Positions 43,901 through 50,407 of a stretch of 50,539 bases of DNA are shown in pieces; the stretch's first letter is position 1, and each line of letters starts with the position of its first letter. This DNA is from Planctomycetota bacterium (GTDB taxonomy: Bacteria > Planctomycetota > Phycisphaerae > UBA1845): the NCBI GenBank assembly GCA_024280855.1, contig JAJRPG010000064.1:1-50539 (forward strand). The letters are read 5' to 3'. A model generated the notes under the pieces. That model made no database searches and was not told the origin of the DNA. It saw only the letters and a program-made list of their open reading frames with translations. A program made the translations under genes and the position numbers.

Positions 43901-45217
43901 AAACGGTGCGAGCGTACCCGAAGCCGTCAAATCTCCGTTAATATCCAGCCAATTCACATTAGACGTGACCTGCCAATCGATGGGATCGTGCGATTGACTC
44001 GTGAGCGTATACGCTAGCGGGTCAGGCTCAGGTGCAAACGGACCGCCGATCGGACCAGTAAATGTCCCTGGCTCATCTGGGTCAACGAGCGGGTCAATGC
44101 CCGGATCAGCGTGAACGATTCTAAGCCCCACCCAATCGCGTGAACCCGCAGCAATATCATTCGTCGGAGACGTATCATTGCTTACAAAAATATCAGTTAC
44201 GTTATGCCCGCCGCCGCGATACCTTCGCAACGTCGCAGCCGCGGCATTCCCCTGCATCCATTCCCACACGTTGCCCGACATATCGAACAAGCCATACGCA
44301 TTGGTATCAGCTACACTAACAAACTCAACGCCGTCGCCAACCGTGCCACCGCCGCCAGGGTTGTACGTCGTGCCATCATAAAACCCAACCGGCGTTGTAC
44401 CTGGCTCAAAAGGATCACCGCTGGCATTAAAATTTGCATCCCCAGCGTTAACCGAATCTCGGCCAAAGCCATACATATAATTTACAACAGAAAGGTCATC
44501 CCACGCTGCCGCTTTGTACCACTCGTTATACATCGAAGCTATCGACGCACCATCGTCCATAGGCAGGCGAAAACCTAGATACGTGGTGACAAGAAGTTGT
44601 CGCTCCGCATCATCCAAATCACGCGCGGCCCATAGCACATCAGAAATTGTCGCGGGATGCCAACCATTCAGATTCGTACTTGGCGCTTCGGTATAGCACC
44701 GCTGACTAGCAGGTATGCCAGCGTCAATTGTAAGCCAGTTGCAATACTTCAGCGCACCATACCAACTCACACCAGTTGCAGGATGAGATTCAAAACCAAC
44801 CTCAACTTCATACACGCTCGTCGCAGCATTAAACGTAATATGAGAGTTACCCGCGAGACTAAACATCAAGCTTCCACTACCCGCACTGACCAACTGGCCG
44901 ACTTGCTGAGAATGAATATATATATCACCCGTAACCGAATCGAACAGCATATAATCGCTACGCGGGCCAGGCGTCGCCGTCTGAGCATCCACTATCGCGT
45001 CATTGAGAAAAACAGCGAATTGGTCGTTCCGCACTTCGTACCTCGAAATGCGAAAATTGTAATCAGGCCCACCAGGCTGAGCGTCCGTTGAGGGCACTGG
45101 CACAAAGTCCAGTGCCGGAGTCACCTGAGCAACGGCGTTTGAAAGCCCCCCAGCCGCAATGAATACGCTCATGGCAGTAATTTGATAAAATCTGGAAATC
45201 AGTCGCAAATCAATCAT
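37961..45217 (-). CDS. giant secreted protein with four SUMF1/FGE-like modules, BACON-like domains and a dockerin-like C-terminus
   Basis: The 2418-residue protein has a signal peptide (MSVFIAAGGLSNAVA). Four SUMF1-type modules follow, each with an opening such as PGGPDYNFRISRYEVRNDQF, then HPATGVSWYGALKYCNWLT, GYRLPMD, YNEWYKAAAWD, YGFGRD, GLFDMSGNVWEWMQ and a late RGGS. They map at about 45115-44103, 43435-42040, 41735-40670 and 39190-38130. About seven Ig-like BACON-type domains lie between them (GGPF start, then WLDINGA). Module 2 contains a PPC-like insertion. The C-terminus has the paired motif DQDLDADIDLVDYSQL and DFDFDTDIDLQDFAVF. No Cys sits where the copper-binding pair of true FGE is expected, so these modules are likely structural or ligand-binding. 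The ATG at 45217 follows GGAGG by eleven bases; upstream GTG or ATG are possible. Confidence 0.82.
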   Translation of the reverse strand: MIDLRLISRFYQITAMSVFIAAGGLSNAVAQVTPALDFVPVPSTDAQPGGPDYNFRISRYEVRNDQFAVFLNDAIVDAQTATPGPRSDYMLFDSVTGDIYIHSQQVGQLVSAGSGSLMFSLAGNSHITFNAATSVYEVEVGFESHPATGVSWYGALKYCNWLTIDAGIPASQRCYTEAPSTNLNGWHPATISDVLWAARDLDDAERQLLVTTYLGFRLPMDDGASIASMYNEWYKAAAWDDLSVVNYMYGFGRDSVNAGDANFNASGDPFEPGTTPVGFYDGTTYNPGGGGTVGDGVEFVSVADTNAYGLFDMSGNVWEWMQGNAAAATLRRYRGGGHNVTDIFVSNDTSPTNDIAAGSRDWVGLRIVHADPGIDPLVDPDEPGTFTGPIGGPFAPEPDPLAYTLTSQSHDPIDWQVTSNVNWLDINGDLTASGTLAPFASIEILLTTNDDALTKLVGDFAAVVTFDVDLQSFTTRDVMLSVSEELDVDPVTGIMASGPTGGPFFPGEQIYTVTNGSTELLSLCVTSTQPWVLIDDVATVCSSVAPSLSSNFTVSIKIEDAILFPPGEIQSAVVSFTDQVSGAAATRAVAVSVGLAPLTIDMASVPAIDVELGGPLHDYRVGKFEVSNAEFVAFLNDALFNTMNARGEYMAHDTTLGDVYINTGPTGQIGSIGSGIIMFDASDGGRITYDTVQYRVVPDTEDEPVSGVSWYGALKFCNWLTLRQGMPASERAYSEGPNAGEWHPATISTLDWWGTIDTANNPSPVVGSRDLNNAERSDLVDYTGYRLPMDDGQSTTSLYNEWYKAASWINDIGFGTTDLASQDGVSLCDGGAAMADVWWRYTPTSDGQVTLTVETESGITPALSIHDDCPGSLCDEISCSNSTGLFASVIADTEYWIRVAVDEGQSTKFSLILTGPPCVANNGNAHDNCGSAPAICPTNGGVHVLYGFGQDVVSEADANFLFSDDPFVDVTPVGWFDGVNKIDSGSISTSDTANANGLYDICGNVSEWMQDVGSQPEERTTRGGNWQNNIVSLLLTNTEREIDLASATRAFTGLRVVQSEFNTGLDILSACGSVDANECLSSAPIGGAFAPASFDYSLSNNSASVATEYRVCIDADWLSINETESCIEGLVEPVSAGMPGVTADFTLAFNEMADVLPAPATPAFPMTVIPATDAQPNGPRYSYRIATLETTNESFVKFLNNALLSLSNERGQYMYFNSATGDVYINTDVMGEVGNGVNARTTLLFSPAANARVSYDLLTTKYIVEMGFETHPVTGVSWFGAVKYCNWLTVEDELGSAQRAYSEGVSPGDWHPVTISTCAWWGVVDTLGQPGPQAGARDLNANEREDLINNFAGYRLPMDEFTPSASAYNEWYKAAAWDESLGVNHDYGFGRDIAAGLNSADANFLTSGDSFEPDSTPVGFYDGTIYNPGGGGMVGDGAEFATVAETNAYELFDLSGNVAEWMQDRGGINDPQLHSFRGGSFDDDTASGAHLTTAQSSALPGSTLSNVGFRIVQSKLDQVATLTITDVTAEVSFRQGILLILREPFAVSPEDGFSSQGVFGGPFSINDKQYTLTSESATDMDWEAVVSTTGTRWLDVNGAVSDSGTLSNQVPEFVDVTLNRSADTLSPGTYTATVTFMNMTTGYSETRDFELVIDETLEVVCVPTPMDDCTNEIFSVSTVWSSTAIVQSRTFALSNLSAATLDYTIATLPAWLELDDSTQMTGTLAAAGDANGEDMIEIIISTNDALEDEPIGFVEDLSITFNNVTASSAIDLPLEINVRDPLDIAPLAVDDDPNYTWTKQAAGNYVLSAGNGTYVVAVAFPAEISVDYNVTSDVDWLDLNGATSVADTILSGFFQSIDLTINNLADNLGGGVHTATISFNDITATNVQTRTITLVVPGDLALTPLEDYDIFAPVGGPFTPRIKTFTLVNGSTSGSVSWNAQSNPPVSWLRINGATSTLLQSLPAGENVEIILSVDPASAASLAIGLYTTVLTITDNIGSTPITRMVTLQVTSPSFVASPMLASNTSGSAQPNGPTYPFLMNAYETTNEEYISFLNNALANLTNERGQYVFIDQTNGDVYINSSVNGAVGMGPGLLTTKMFSPGVANHISYNSATNTYSIASAFVDYTSHPVTGVSWYGAVKYCNWLTLDQGLPPSYRCYAEDVSTNLFGWRPTVISDTFWAFRDLNDVERADFVTNYLGYRLPMDDGVNNSTASIDSADDYNEWYAAAAWDLTAGVNRDFGFGRDAIISADANYSLSDDPFEDNIPATSPVGFYDGINLLGSGTITVTTSNTFGLFDMTGNVYEWVQGRFNSTGTHAARGGSWQNVYPSSGMNLTTRLPLSPSTLNHSIGFRVLRSLKKPTGDQDLDADIDLVDYSQLSTNLVGPSTMAIQQAEVFDFDFDTDIDLQDFAVFQRMFLP

Positions 45218-45469
45218 TGATGCTTGAGCCTCCATGCTCACTCACGCTGCGTCAAAACACCAATAATCGCCTGACGCGCGAAATATCCTGTTTTCAGCCC
45301 GCTCACCCCATCCCCGGCACTGAATAATAAACTATCGGCGTTTTCCCCCCGCACCGAACACATAACCAGCGGTAAGCCTGCCTTAAGCCTGTACTACGCC
45401 CTGCCGACAGACTTTTATAGAAATCGACGCCAGAAATTCAGCGCAAAGCTTTGTTAAGGTATCTTAGAC

Positions 45470-45796
45470 ATGAGAAAAATGATTATCGCAGCCATCGCCG
45501 TTTCAGGCTTTTGTAACTGCAACGCTACACAACTAACACCTACCGACACCCCGACGACAACCACGTCCTCAGCCGACGTGACATGTCGCACCGCAGGCTC
45601 CTCTGACGATCAAATCGCTGGCTTACGAACCCTCATCGAAAACGCCCGCAACGCCGGAGCCGTCGCTGAGGATGTCCTCACAGACGCCAGCACGTCGTGC
45701 GATGTCTGCCTCGACCCCGATGTAGATTGCGACGCAGACCTTTGCGAGTCATGCTTCACCGCCATCGTAAACGAAGTTTTTGCCCAACAAAATTAA
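45470..45796 (+). CDS. small secreted Cys-rich protein of unknown function
   Basis: The 108-residue protein has an N-terminal export signal (MIIAAIAVSGFCNCNA), a Thr/Ser/Pro-rich stretch, then a helical part and a Cys cluster CDVCLDPDVDCDADLCESC that could bind a metal or form disulfides. The signal does not contain a strict lipobox, although FCNC is suggestive. AAGG lies about eleven bases before the ATG. It is alone, divergent from the giant gene, and separated from it by 252 bases in which I see no other gene. A family D hairpin starts ten bases after its stop. I do not recognise a family. Confidence 0.5.
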   Translation: MRKMIIAAIAVSGFCNCNATQLTPTDTPTTTTSSADVTCRTAGSSDDQIAGLRTLIENARNAGAVAEDVLTDASTSCDVCLDPDVDCDADLCESCFTAIVNEVFAQQN

Positions 45797-45806
45797 GCAA
45801 TCACAA

Positions 45807-45832
45807 TCGAGCCGCATGCTTCAGCGTGCGCG
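45807..45832 (+). repeat. GAGCCGC-type hairpin repeat (family D), left bracket of the YbjQ cluster
   Basis: TCGAGCCGCATGCTTCAGC followed by GTGCGCG. The stem is CGCATGC-TTCA-GCGTGCG with one G-T pair. The same sequence with one change lies at 48166-48192 in the same orientation. The stretch after it, ATGGGACACCCACG near 45874-45887, resembles the tail of a family B repeat. Confidence 0.75.
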
Positions 45833-45885
45833 AATGCGAGTTGTAAATTTGCGTTCAAAGGTACTCGAAGAATGGGACACCCACG

Positions 45886-46365
45886 CTAGTTTTTTACTAT
45901 CAAACTTTCAACTTCAACAACAGCATTTCGGCCCAAGCCAGCTCGAAGATATCGTTCGATGTAACCTCTCTCGTCATTAAATCGAACCCGCATCAAAGCG
46001 CCACCACCGCCAGCAAATGGACCTATCCCCTCCTCTTGATTATCAATCTCCAGCAACAGGATATCGAATAACCCGTCCATAGAATAAGAGCGCCAGTCAC
46101 TGCTCGAAGGCTGCCTATCATCAACTTGCACGACAGTCACGATGCTGCCGCGAACCTCGACGACATACGCACTGCCATTCATCTTGTATTGTAAATCGTA
46201 ATCCACGATGCCAGCCCGCCGCCATTTTTCTCGAGCGACGTCGAACACAGACCGCGTCATCGTAGACATAGGCTCACGGGCAATAAACAGCGCGACACCT
46301 ACGCCAATCGAAAAGGCGATAGAAGCTATTAACACCTTCCACTTAAATGAGCGACTGATTGGCAT
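45886..46365 (-). CDS. membrane-anchored DUF6174-like protein
   Basis: The 159-residue protein has one N-terminal membrane helix (WKVLIASIAFSIGVGVALFIA). After it, VFDVAREKWRRAGIVDYDLQY, VEVRGSIVTVVQVD, SYSMDGLFDILLLEI, and VRFNDERGYIERYLR give the order of strands seen in the DUF6174 group, whose role is unknown. It is the last gene of the cluster 48071-45886, 31 bases after the stop of the PrsW-like gene. The ATG at 46365 is preferred; the longer frame starts inside the neighbour without a binding site. A periplasmic or extracellular lipid or peptide-binding role is only a guess. A hairpin of family D follows 50 bases downstream. Confidence 0.55.
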   Translation of the reverse strand: MPISRSFKWKVLIASIAFSIGVGVALFIAREPMSTMTRSVFDVAREKWRRAGIVDYDLQYKMNGSAYVVEVRGSIVTVVQVDDRQPSSSDWRSYSMDGLFDILLLEIDNQEEGIGPFAGGGGALMRVRFNDERGYIERYLRAGLGRNAVVEVESLIVKN

Positions 46366-46396
46366 ACAAAAATCAAGACCTACAAAATTATTGTTG

Positions 46397-47266
46397 CTAG
46401 AACCCGCACCCAAACAGCCCCATAGACATCACCGAGGCATTCAACGCAGCATGAACAACAAAGGCCACAATCATATAAACATAAGCTGGCGACAGCGAAG
46501 GCATACGCTCTTCCTGCTGACCGCGCCGCCAAACACGAACCAACCCAGCCGCCGCAATCCCCGAACACAACATATGCAGCGCCACACACCCCGTCCATCG
46601 CCAAGCGATCATAGACCTTGGCGAAACGCTATATATATAGTTCAAACATATCCAGTTCTGCACCAACGCAAACAGCAGCGCTGTCCCAATACACATAAAA
46701 TAAATCTGAGCAGGACGCTTAACATATGGACTCTTCAATTCGATGAGCGTAGCACAAAGCATCACCTTGGATATTTCCGCCAGCGCCGGGCCAGTCATCC
46801 CGAAAAATAATAGCGTCAAATACTCCGTCATCAAAAACGAAAACAACATCGCCAGCGGCAACCCCATGAGTGTAACGCATACGGCTACCAGCCAAGCTTT
46901 AGTCGATGATACTTCACGGTAACGATTTGCCATGAGCTTCGCATAAGAAACTTCACCCTCACGCGGAGGCTCATACCTTTCAACGCTTCCGCACTCCGGA
47001 CATGGATGCCCCGTCATCAAACCCCGCAGGTTATAATGGCATTTTCGACAGTGCCAATCTTGCGAAATTTCTACCGCATCACGATGCGGAAATGATATAG
47101 GCTCATCAAAAACAGAATGCTTAGCCCGCTCCAAAATCGGGTCCGCCTGTTGCTTCTCAGCCGCCAGTCTTTCTTCCGCCAGTTGTTCCGCAGCATCAGC
47201 CGAAAAACCTTCCTTATGCAAGTAAGGCTCTTGATCAATCGAATGTTTATCTTCAGCGTGACTCAT
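46397..47266 (-). CDS. zinc-ribbon, PrsW/CPBP-like multi-pass membrane protein
   Basis: The 289-residue protein begins with a charged, Glu/Ala-rich stretch, then a zinc ribbon CRKCHYNLRGLMTGHPCPEC near residue 75, then about six membrane segments. The segments contain EISKVM, HMLCSG and, near the end, HAALNASVM. PrsW-type glutamic intramembrane proteases have Glu-x-x-Lys, His and His-x-x-x-Asn at similar places, so this is a plausible distant member, although only one Glu of the usual pair is present. The ATG at 47266 overlaps the end of the YbjQ-type gene by 14 bases, which suggests coupling. No substrate is evident. Protease activity is an inference from three spaced motifs. Confidence 0.6.
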   Translation of the reverse strand: MSHAEDKHSIDQEPYLHKEGFSADAAEQLAEERLAAEKQQADPILERAKHSVFDEPISFPHRDAVEISQDWHCRKCHYNLRGLMTGHPCPECGSVERYEPPREGEVSYAKLMANRYREVSSTKAWLVAVCVTLMGLPLAMLFSFLMTEYLTLLFFGMTGPALAEISKVMLCATLIELKSPYVKRPAQIYFMCIGTALLFALVQNWICLNYIYSVSPRSMIAWRWTGCVALHMLCSGIAAAGLVRVWRRGQQEERMPSLSPAYVYMIVAFVVHAALNASVMSMGLFGCGF

Positions 47267-47747
47267 TGCTGTCACTATCATTTCCGGGAATAGACACAGC
47301 CGTTCCGTATGCACACATTTCCACCATCGCCGCTCGATTGCGACCTCGGCCCGAGCTTATCGAACTGCTACCAAAGCGAACATTGAGTACCGCGTTAGCG
47401 CCAAGTAGCCGCGCCTGCTCCAACATGCGCACCAACGATTCACGACGCGCCCGCTCCATCAGCGTCTCATAGGTCCGAAGTTCTCCGCCGACCAACTTAC
47501 GAATCCCTGCAACAAACGTCTTAAAATAATCTGAAGCGATCGTCACATCACCCATCACAAGATGACATTGATGTGGCACACACCCTTTGGGGATAGCTTT
47601 CAAATTCGTGACAACGATATCAGCCAGCAATGCCTCTTTCTCTGCCAGCCTTTTGAAATGACGACGTTCGACAAACCCGCCAACAAAAATGCCGAATAGC
47701 ATAAGTACGCCGAAGGAAATTATCTGTATCCAAAACTCCCAACCCAT
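47253..47747 (-). CDS. YbjQ (UPF0145) family protein with an N-terminal membrane helix
   Basis: The 164-residue protein has a membrane helix (IQIISFGVLMLFGIFVGGFV) followed by a YbjQ domain: GVVHG-like start replaced by IVVTNLKAIPKGCVPHQCHLV, then FKTFVAGIRKLVGGELRTYETLM, RARRESLVRMLEQARLLGANAVLNVRF, and MVEMCAYGTAVSI. YbjQ proteins form pentamers and have been linked to heavy-metal binding, but function is unsettled. It follows the soluble paralogue by three bases, with its ribosome binding site (GAGGAGG) inside that gene's terminal Glu codons. The tether to the membrane is unusual for the family and points to a role at the membrane with the next gene. Confidence 0.8.
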   Translation of the reverse strand: MGWEFWIQIISFGVLMLFGIFVGGFVERRHFKRLAEKEALLADIVVTNLKAIPKGCVPHQCHLVMGDVTIASDYFKTFVAGIRKLVGGELRTYETLMERARRESLVRMLEQARLLGANAVLNVRFGSSSISSGRGRNRAAMVEMCAYGTAVSIPGNDSDSNESR

Positions 47748-47750
47748 CGC

Positions 47751-48071
47751 CTATTCCTCCTCAACGACAACAGCTGTCCCATAGGCATAAAGCTCCGCAG
47801 CACCTTGCGTCACCGCACTCGTGGTAAACCGCACATTCACAACAGCGTTCGCACCAAGCTGCTCAGCCTGGGCAAGCATCCGCTCCAACGCCTGCCTTCG
47901 GGCTTCGACAAGTAGTTCCGTATATCCTTTTAGCTCGCCACCCACAAGATTTTTAAGCCCGGCCATCATATCTCGGCCAACGTGCTTAGCGCGAATGGTA
48001 TTGCCCTGCACCAAGCCTTTGACTTCGTTAATACGATAGCCCGGCAACGTTTCAGTATTCACCACAATCAT
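47751..48071 (-). CDS. YbjQ (UPF0145) family protein, soluble
   Basis: This 106-residue protein is a normal-length YbjQ: TLPGYRINEVKGLVQGNTI, then MMAGLKNLVGGELKGYTELL, ARRQALERMLAQAEQLGANAVVNVRF and AELYAYGTAVVV. All the family hallmarks (LVGGE, GANAVVNVRF, YGTAV) are seen. It is the first gene of the four-gene unit, with GGAGG eight bases before the ATG. The next gene encodes a membrane-anchored paralogue. Family certain; biochemical function not established. Confidence 0.93.
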   Translation of the reverse strand: MIVVNTETLPGYRINEVKGLVQGNTIRAKHVGRDMMAGLKNLVGGELKGYTELLVEARRQALERMLAQAEQLGANAVVNVRFTTSAVTQGAAELYAYGTAVVVEEE

Positions 48072-48165
48072 AGACGAAGCCTCCCAAGCTAGGCGCGATT
48101 AATCAGATACAGATGCGTAAACTCTGCGGCAGTAAGGTTCAAACGTCAAGACAGGACACCAAAAT

Positions 48166-48192
48166 TCGAGCCGCATGCTTCAGCTTGCGCGG
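48166..48192 (+). repeat. GAGCCGC-type hairpin repeat (family D), right bracket of the YbjQ cluster
   Basis: TCGAGCCGCATGCTTCAGC followed by TTGCGCGG. It differs from 45807-45832 by one base across the core and lies 95 bases upstream of the first gene in the cluster. The gap 48072-48319 shows nothing else I can name. Confidence 0.75.
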
Positions 48193-48319
48193 AGTTGCAA
48201 ACGCTATTAAGCTTGAATTTGAAAAAACACGCCAAATGTAAGCGCGCAAATTACACCAAGAAGCAAATAGTTGGTTTCTTATTTAGAATGGAAAAAAGCG
48301 TTGCCTATCCGACTTACCG

Positions 48320-48601
48320 CTAAGATGCAGCAGCCGTATCAGCCTGTGCCTGGTCTGGCTTCCACGTTCGCTTTGGTGGCTTCACAACCAATCCCATGCG
48401 AATCGCCTTAGCCGAAACTTTGATGCGACAGACCGTACCATCAATAACGGCACGTACGCGTTGGATATTAGGTTTGAATTTACGTTTGGTGCTGCCAGTA
48501 ATCTTACGACCAGCCCCGCCGAGGTATCTAGCTTTACCCTTACGCGCGATAGAACGACCAGAGCGAGTCTTTTTTCCAGTGAAGTAACATACGCGTGACA
48601 T
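48320..48601 (-). CDS. rpmB: 50S ribosomal protein L28
   Basis: The 93-residue basic protein carries CYFTGKKTRSGRSIARKG near the start, then STKRKFKPNIQRVRAVIDG and CRIKVSAKAIRMGLV, the L28 signatures. L28 binds 23S rRNA near the exit of the large subunit. The usual CxxC...C zinc ligands are not all present, a C-minus form. An acidic Ala-rich tail (QAQADTAAAS) extends the family length slightly. AGAGG lies seven bases before the ATG. It is not next to rpmG here, unlike in many bacteria. Confidence 0.95.
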   Translation of the reverse strand: MSRVCYFTGKKTRSGRSIARKGKARYLGGAGRKITGSTKRKFKPNIQRVRAVIDGTVCRIKVSAKAIRMGLVVKPPKRTWKPDQAQADTAAAS

Positions 48602-48672
48602 AAAACACCTCTAAGGCAAAAATCCGAAACAACACCAAACGAAAATCACACCCAACCAAGTTGAGTTCAGCC

Positions 48673-48700
48673 AGTATAAGTACCCCGCGCCAGCTTGCAA
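48673..48700 (-). promoter_or_regulatory. putative rpmB promoter
   Basis: On the minus strand TTGCAA (48700-48695) and TATACT (48678-48673) are 16 bases apart, giving a leader of about 65 bases before the rpmB ATG. Confidence 0.4.
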
Positions 48701-48822
48701 GTAGCTACGAAATCAATTCGCCCCGCCACTTCGACTCAACCCCACACCACATCACACCATCACCACATAAACCATTACCCCGCAACAACTTACGAGCAAT
48801 CTAACGAAATCCCCGTCCCAAT

Positions 48823-48851
48823 CAGAGCCGCACGGAGTAAGCCTGCGGGCA
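48823..48851 (+). repeat. GAGCCGC-type hairpin repeat (family D) after galE
   Basis: CAGAGCCGCACGGAGTAAGC followed by CTGCGGGCA. It matches 19314-19342 inside the MITE at all but two or three positions. The arms CCGCAC-GG and CC-TGCGG pair. It begins eight bases after the galE stop codon. Confidence 0.7.
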
Positions 48852-48858
48852 TCTCTCT

Positions 48859-49851
48859 TTATTTAACACGATACCCCTTCGGATGCTGCTTATGCCAATT
48901 CCAAGCCGTCTCCACAATCGGCAGAATCGTCGGGTACACAGGCTTCCAACCCAGCTCTCTCACAATCTTACTCGGATCAGCATAAAGCTCAGCCGGGTCT
49001 CCTTCCCGACGCGGCGTTTCGATCGCAGGGATTTCATGCCCCGTAACCTGACGCGCAGCCTCAATCACTTCGCGTACACTCGCCCCGTGCCCCGTGCCCA
49101 CATTATAAAACCGAAACTCACCCGCCTGCTGAGATTCAATAGCAAGCCGATGCACAGAGCCTAAATCTTCCACATGAATGTAATCGCGCACGCAAGTGCC
49201 GTCCGGCGTGGGATAGTCTGTCCCGAAAATTTTAATGTCAGCTCGCTGGCCAAGCGGAACCTGCAAGATCAAAGGAATAAGGTGATACTCCGGAGTACGA
49301 TCCTCCCCCAGCGTCCCATCAGCCGAAGCGCCAGACGCATTAAAATATCTCAGCGCGGTAGCTCCCAATCCCCAAGCAGCTGCACTATCACGAAGCATCC
49401 ACTCCACAGCTAACTTAGATCGGCCATAAGGCGTAATAGGATGTTGCGGCATGTCCTCAGTGATTGGCGCGACCGTCACATCACCATAAGTCGCACACGT
49501 CGAACTGAAAACAATTTTCCCTACACCGCAGGCCTGCATACTTTGCAAGAGCGAAACCGTGTTCGACACATTGTTTTGATAATACCGCAACGGCTGACTA
49601 ACAGATTCGTTCACATCAAGCATAGCTGCGAAGTGCATGACCGCGTCGAAACGACCTTCGCTTAGCGTGCCGCGAACCAACTCCGCATCAGCTAAGTCAC
49701 CCACCACCAACATAGCCCGCTCATCCACAGCTTCGCGATGTCCACCGCTAGTAAGATTATCAAACACCAACACATCATGCCCCGCATTACACATCTCGCG
49801 CACACAATGGCTACCGACATAACCCGCCCCGCCAGTAATAAATATCCTCAT
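48859..49851 (-). CDS. galE: UDP-glucose 4-epimerase
   Basis: GalE interconverts UDP-glucose and UDP-galactose in the cytoplasm with bound NAD. The 330-residue protein has the NAD-binding GGAGYVGSH near residue 7, DNLTSGG, the Ser/Thr catalytic region VFSSTCATYG, and the catalytic Tyr-x-x-x-Lys in TPYGRSKLAVEWML. Later ALRYFNASGA, GTCVRDYIHVEDL and YNVGTGHGASVREVI are typical GalE phrases. GGGAG lies six bases before the ATG. Length is normal. It stands alone between rpmB and a repeat-rich gap. Confidence 0.95.
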   Translation of the reverse strand: MRIFITGGAGYVGSHCVREMCNAGHDVLVFDNLTSGGHREAVDERAMLVVGDLADAELVRGTLSEGRFDAVMHFAAMLDVNESVSQPLRYYQNNVSNTVSLLQSMQACGVGKIVFSSTCATYGDVTVAPITEDMPQHPITPYGRSKLAVEWMLRDSAAAWGLGATALRYFNASGASADGTLGEDRTPEYHLIPLILQVPLGQRADIKIFGTDYPTPDGTCVRDYIHVEDLGSVHRLAIESQQAGEFRFYNVGTGHGASVREVIEAARQVTGHEIPAIETPRREGDPAELYADPSKIVRELGWKPVYPTILPIVETAWNWHKQHPKGYRVK

Positions 49852-49870
49852 CTATAACTCCCAACCCGAA

Positions 49871-49892
49871 GTAGGGCAGGCTATTTGCCTGC
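49871..49892. repeat. GTAGGGCA-family repeat, short copy G3
   Basis: GTAGGGCAGGC, TATTT, GCCTGC form a 6-bp hairpin directly after the GTAGGGCA motif. It lies 20 bases upstream of galE. The following 90 bases hold no gene. Confidence 0.65.
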
Positions 49893-49990
49893 CGTTCTTT
49901 CTCTTTCGTAGTGCAGTCCCGCGCTTAACAGGCAATCCTACGCCAAACCATATCTGATTGCGAGAACACCAACGACAACCGTCTTCAAAT

Positions 49991-50066
49991 CAGAACCGCG
50001 CCCGTCAGGAAGCGGCCTCCTAATTCGCCCCCAAACAAGGGCCGCTTCCTCACGGGCGCGGTTCTG
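49991..50066. repeat. large palindromic repeat family C, copy 2
   Basis: The left arm (49991-50017) and right arm (50039-50066) pair over about 27 bp (CAGAACCGCGCCCGT ... ACGGGCGCGGTTCTG) with one or two mismatches and a 21-base loop. It is the intact version of the palindrome overlapping the end of rex at 20198. Confidence 0.88.
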
Positions 50067-50135
50067 AAAGAGGGCGTCCTGTTTGGATGCATCCGAAAGC
50101 TATCAACCCGGGCTGCTATTTAGTTGTCAAAGAAC

Positions 50136-50297
50136 GAGCGAACCCGTTCGGGACGAAGTCCGGGGGTAAGGTTCGCTCATTTCAGAGCAAGCTCGATTTT
50201 CATGTCGCACGGGAAGCTGACTTCTTCCTTGGAAAATACTTTGATTTGCACGACACAAAAAAGCGTTGCTCCATATAAAGGACAACGCCGGTGATCT
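50136..50297. other. structured gap: 9-bp inverted repeat and short repeat family E, copy 2
   Basis: GAGCGAACC (50136-50144) and GGTTCGCTC (50170-50178) are perfect complements, with a GC-rich interior. At 50275-50297 lies ATAAAGGACAACGCCGG plus TGATCT, the second copy of the short repeat seen at 24662. The 600 bases 49852-50448 contain repeats and structure but no gene that I would support. Confidence 0.5.
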
Positions 50298-50407
50298 ATC
50301 GAAGCCTATTCTTGGAGAGATCAGAGAGCGTGAAATGCCGGCTGGCTGGGTTAGGAATGAGGATTAAATTATTCGTTAGCGCGCAGGGGGAATGGCACTG
50401 CGGGATG

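Noticed and set aside
50087-50278. 63-codon plus-strand open frame
   Set aside because: It spans a 9-bp inverted repeat and reaches into the family E repeat; no ribosome binding site and no recognisable protein.
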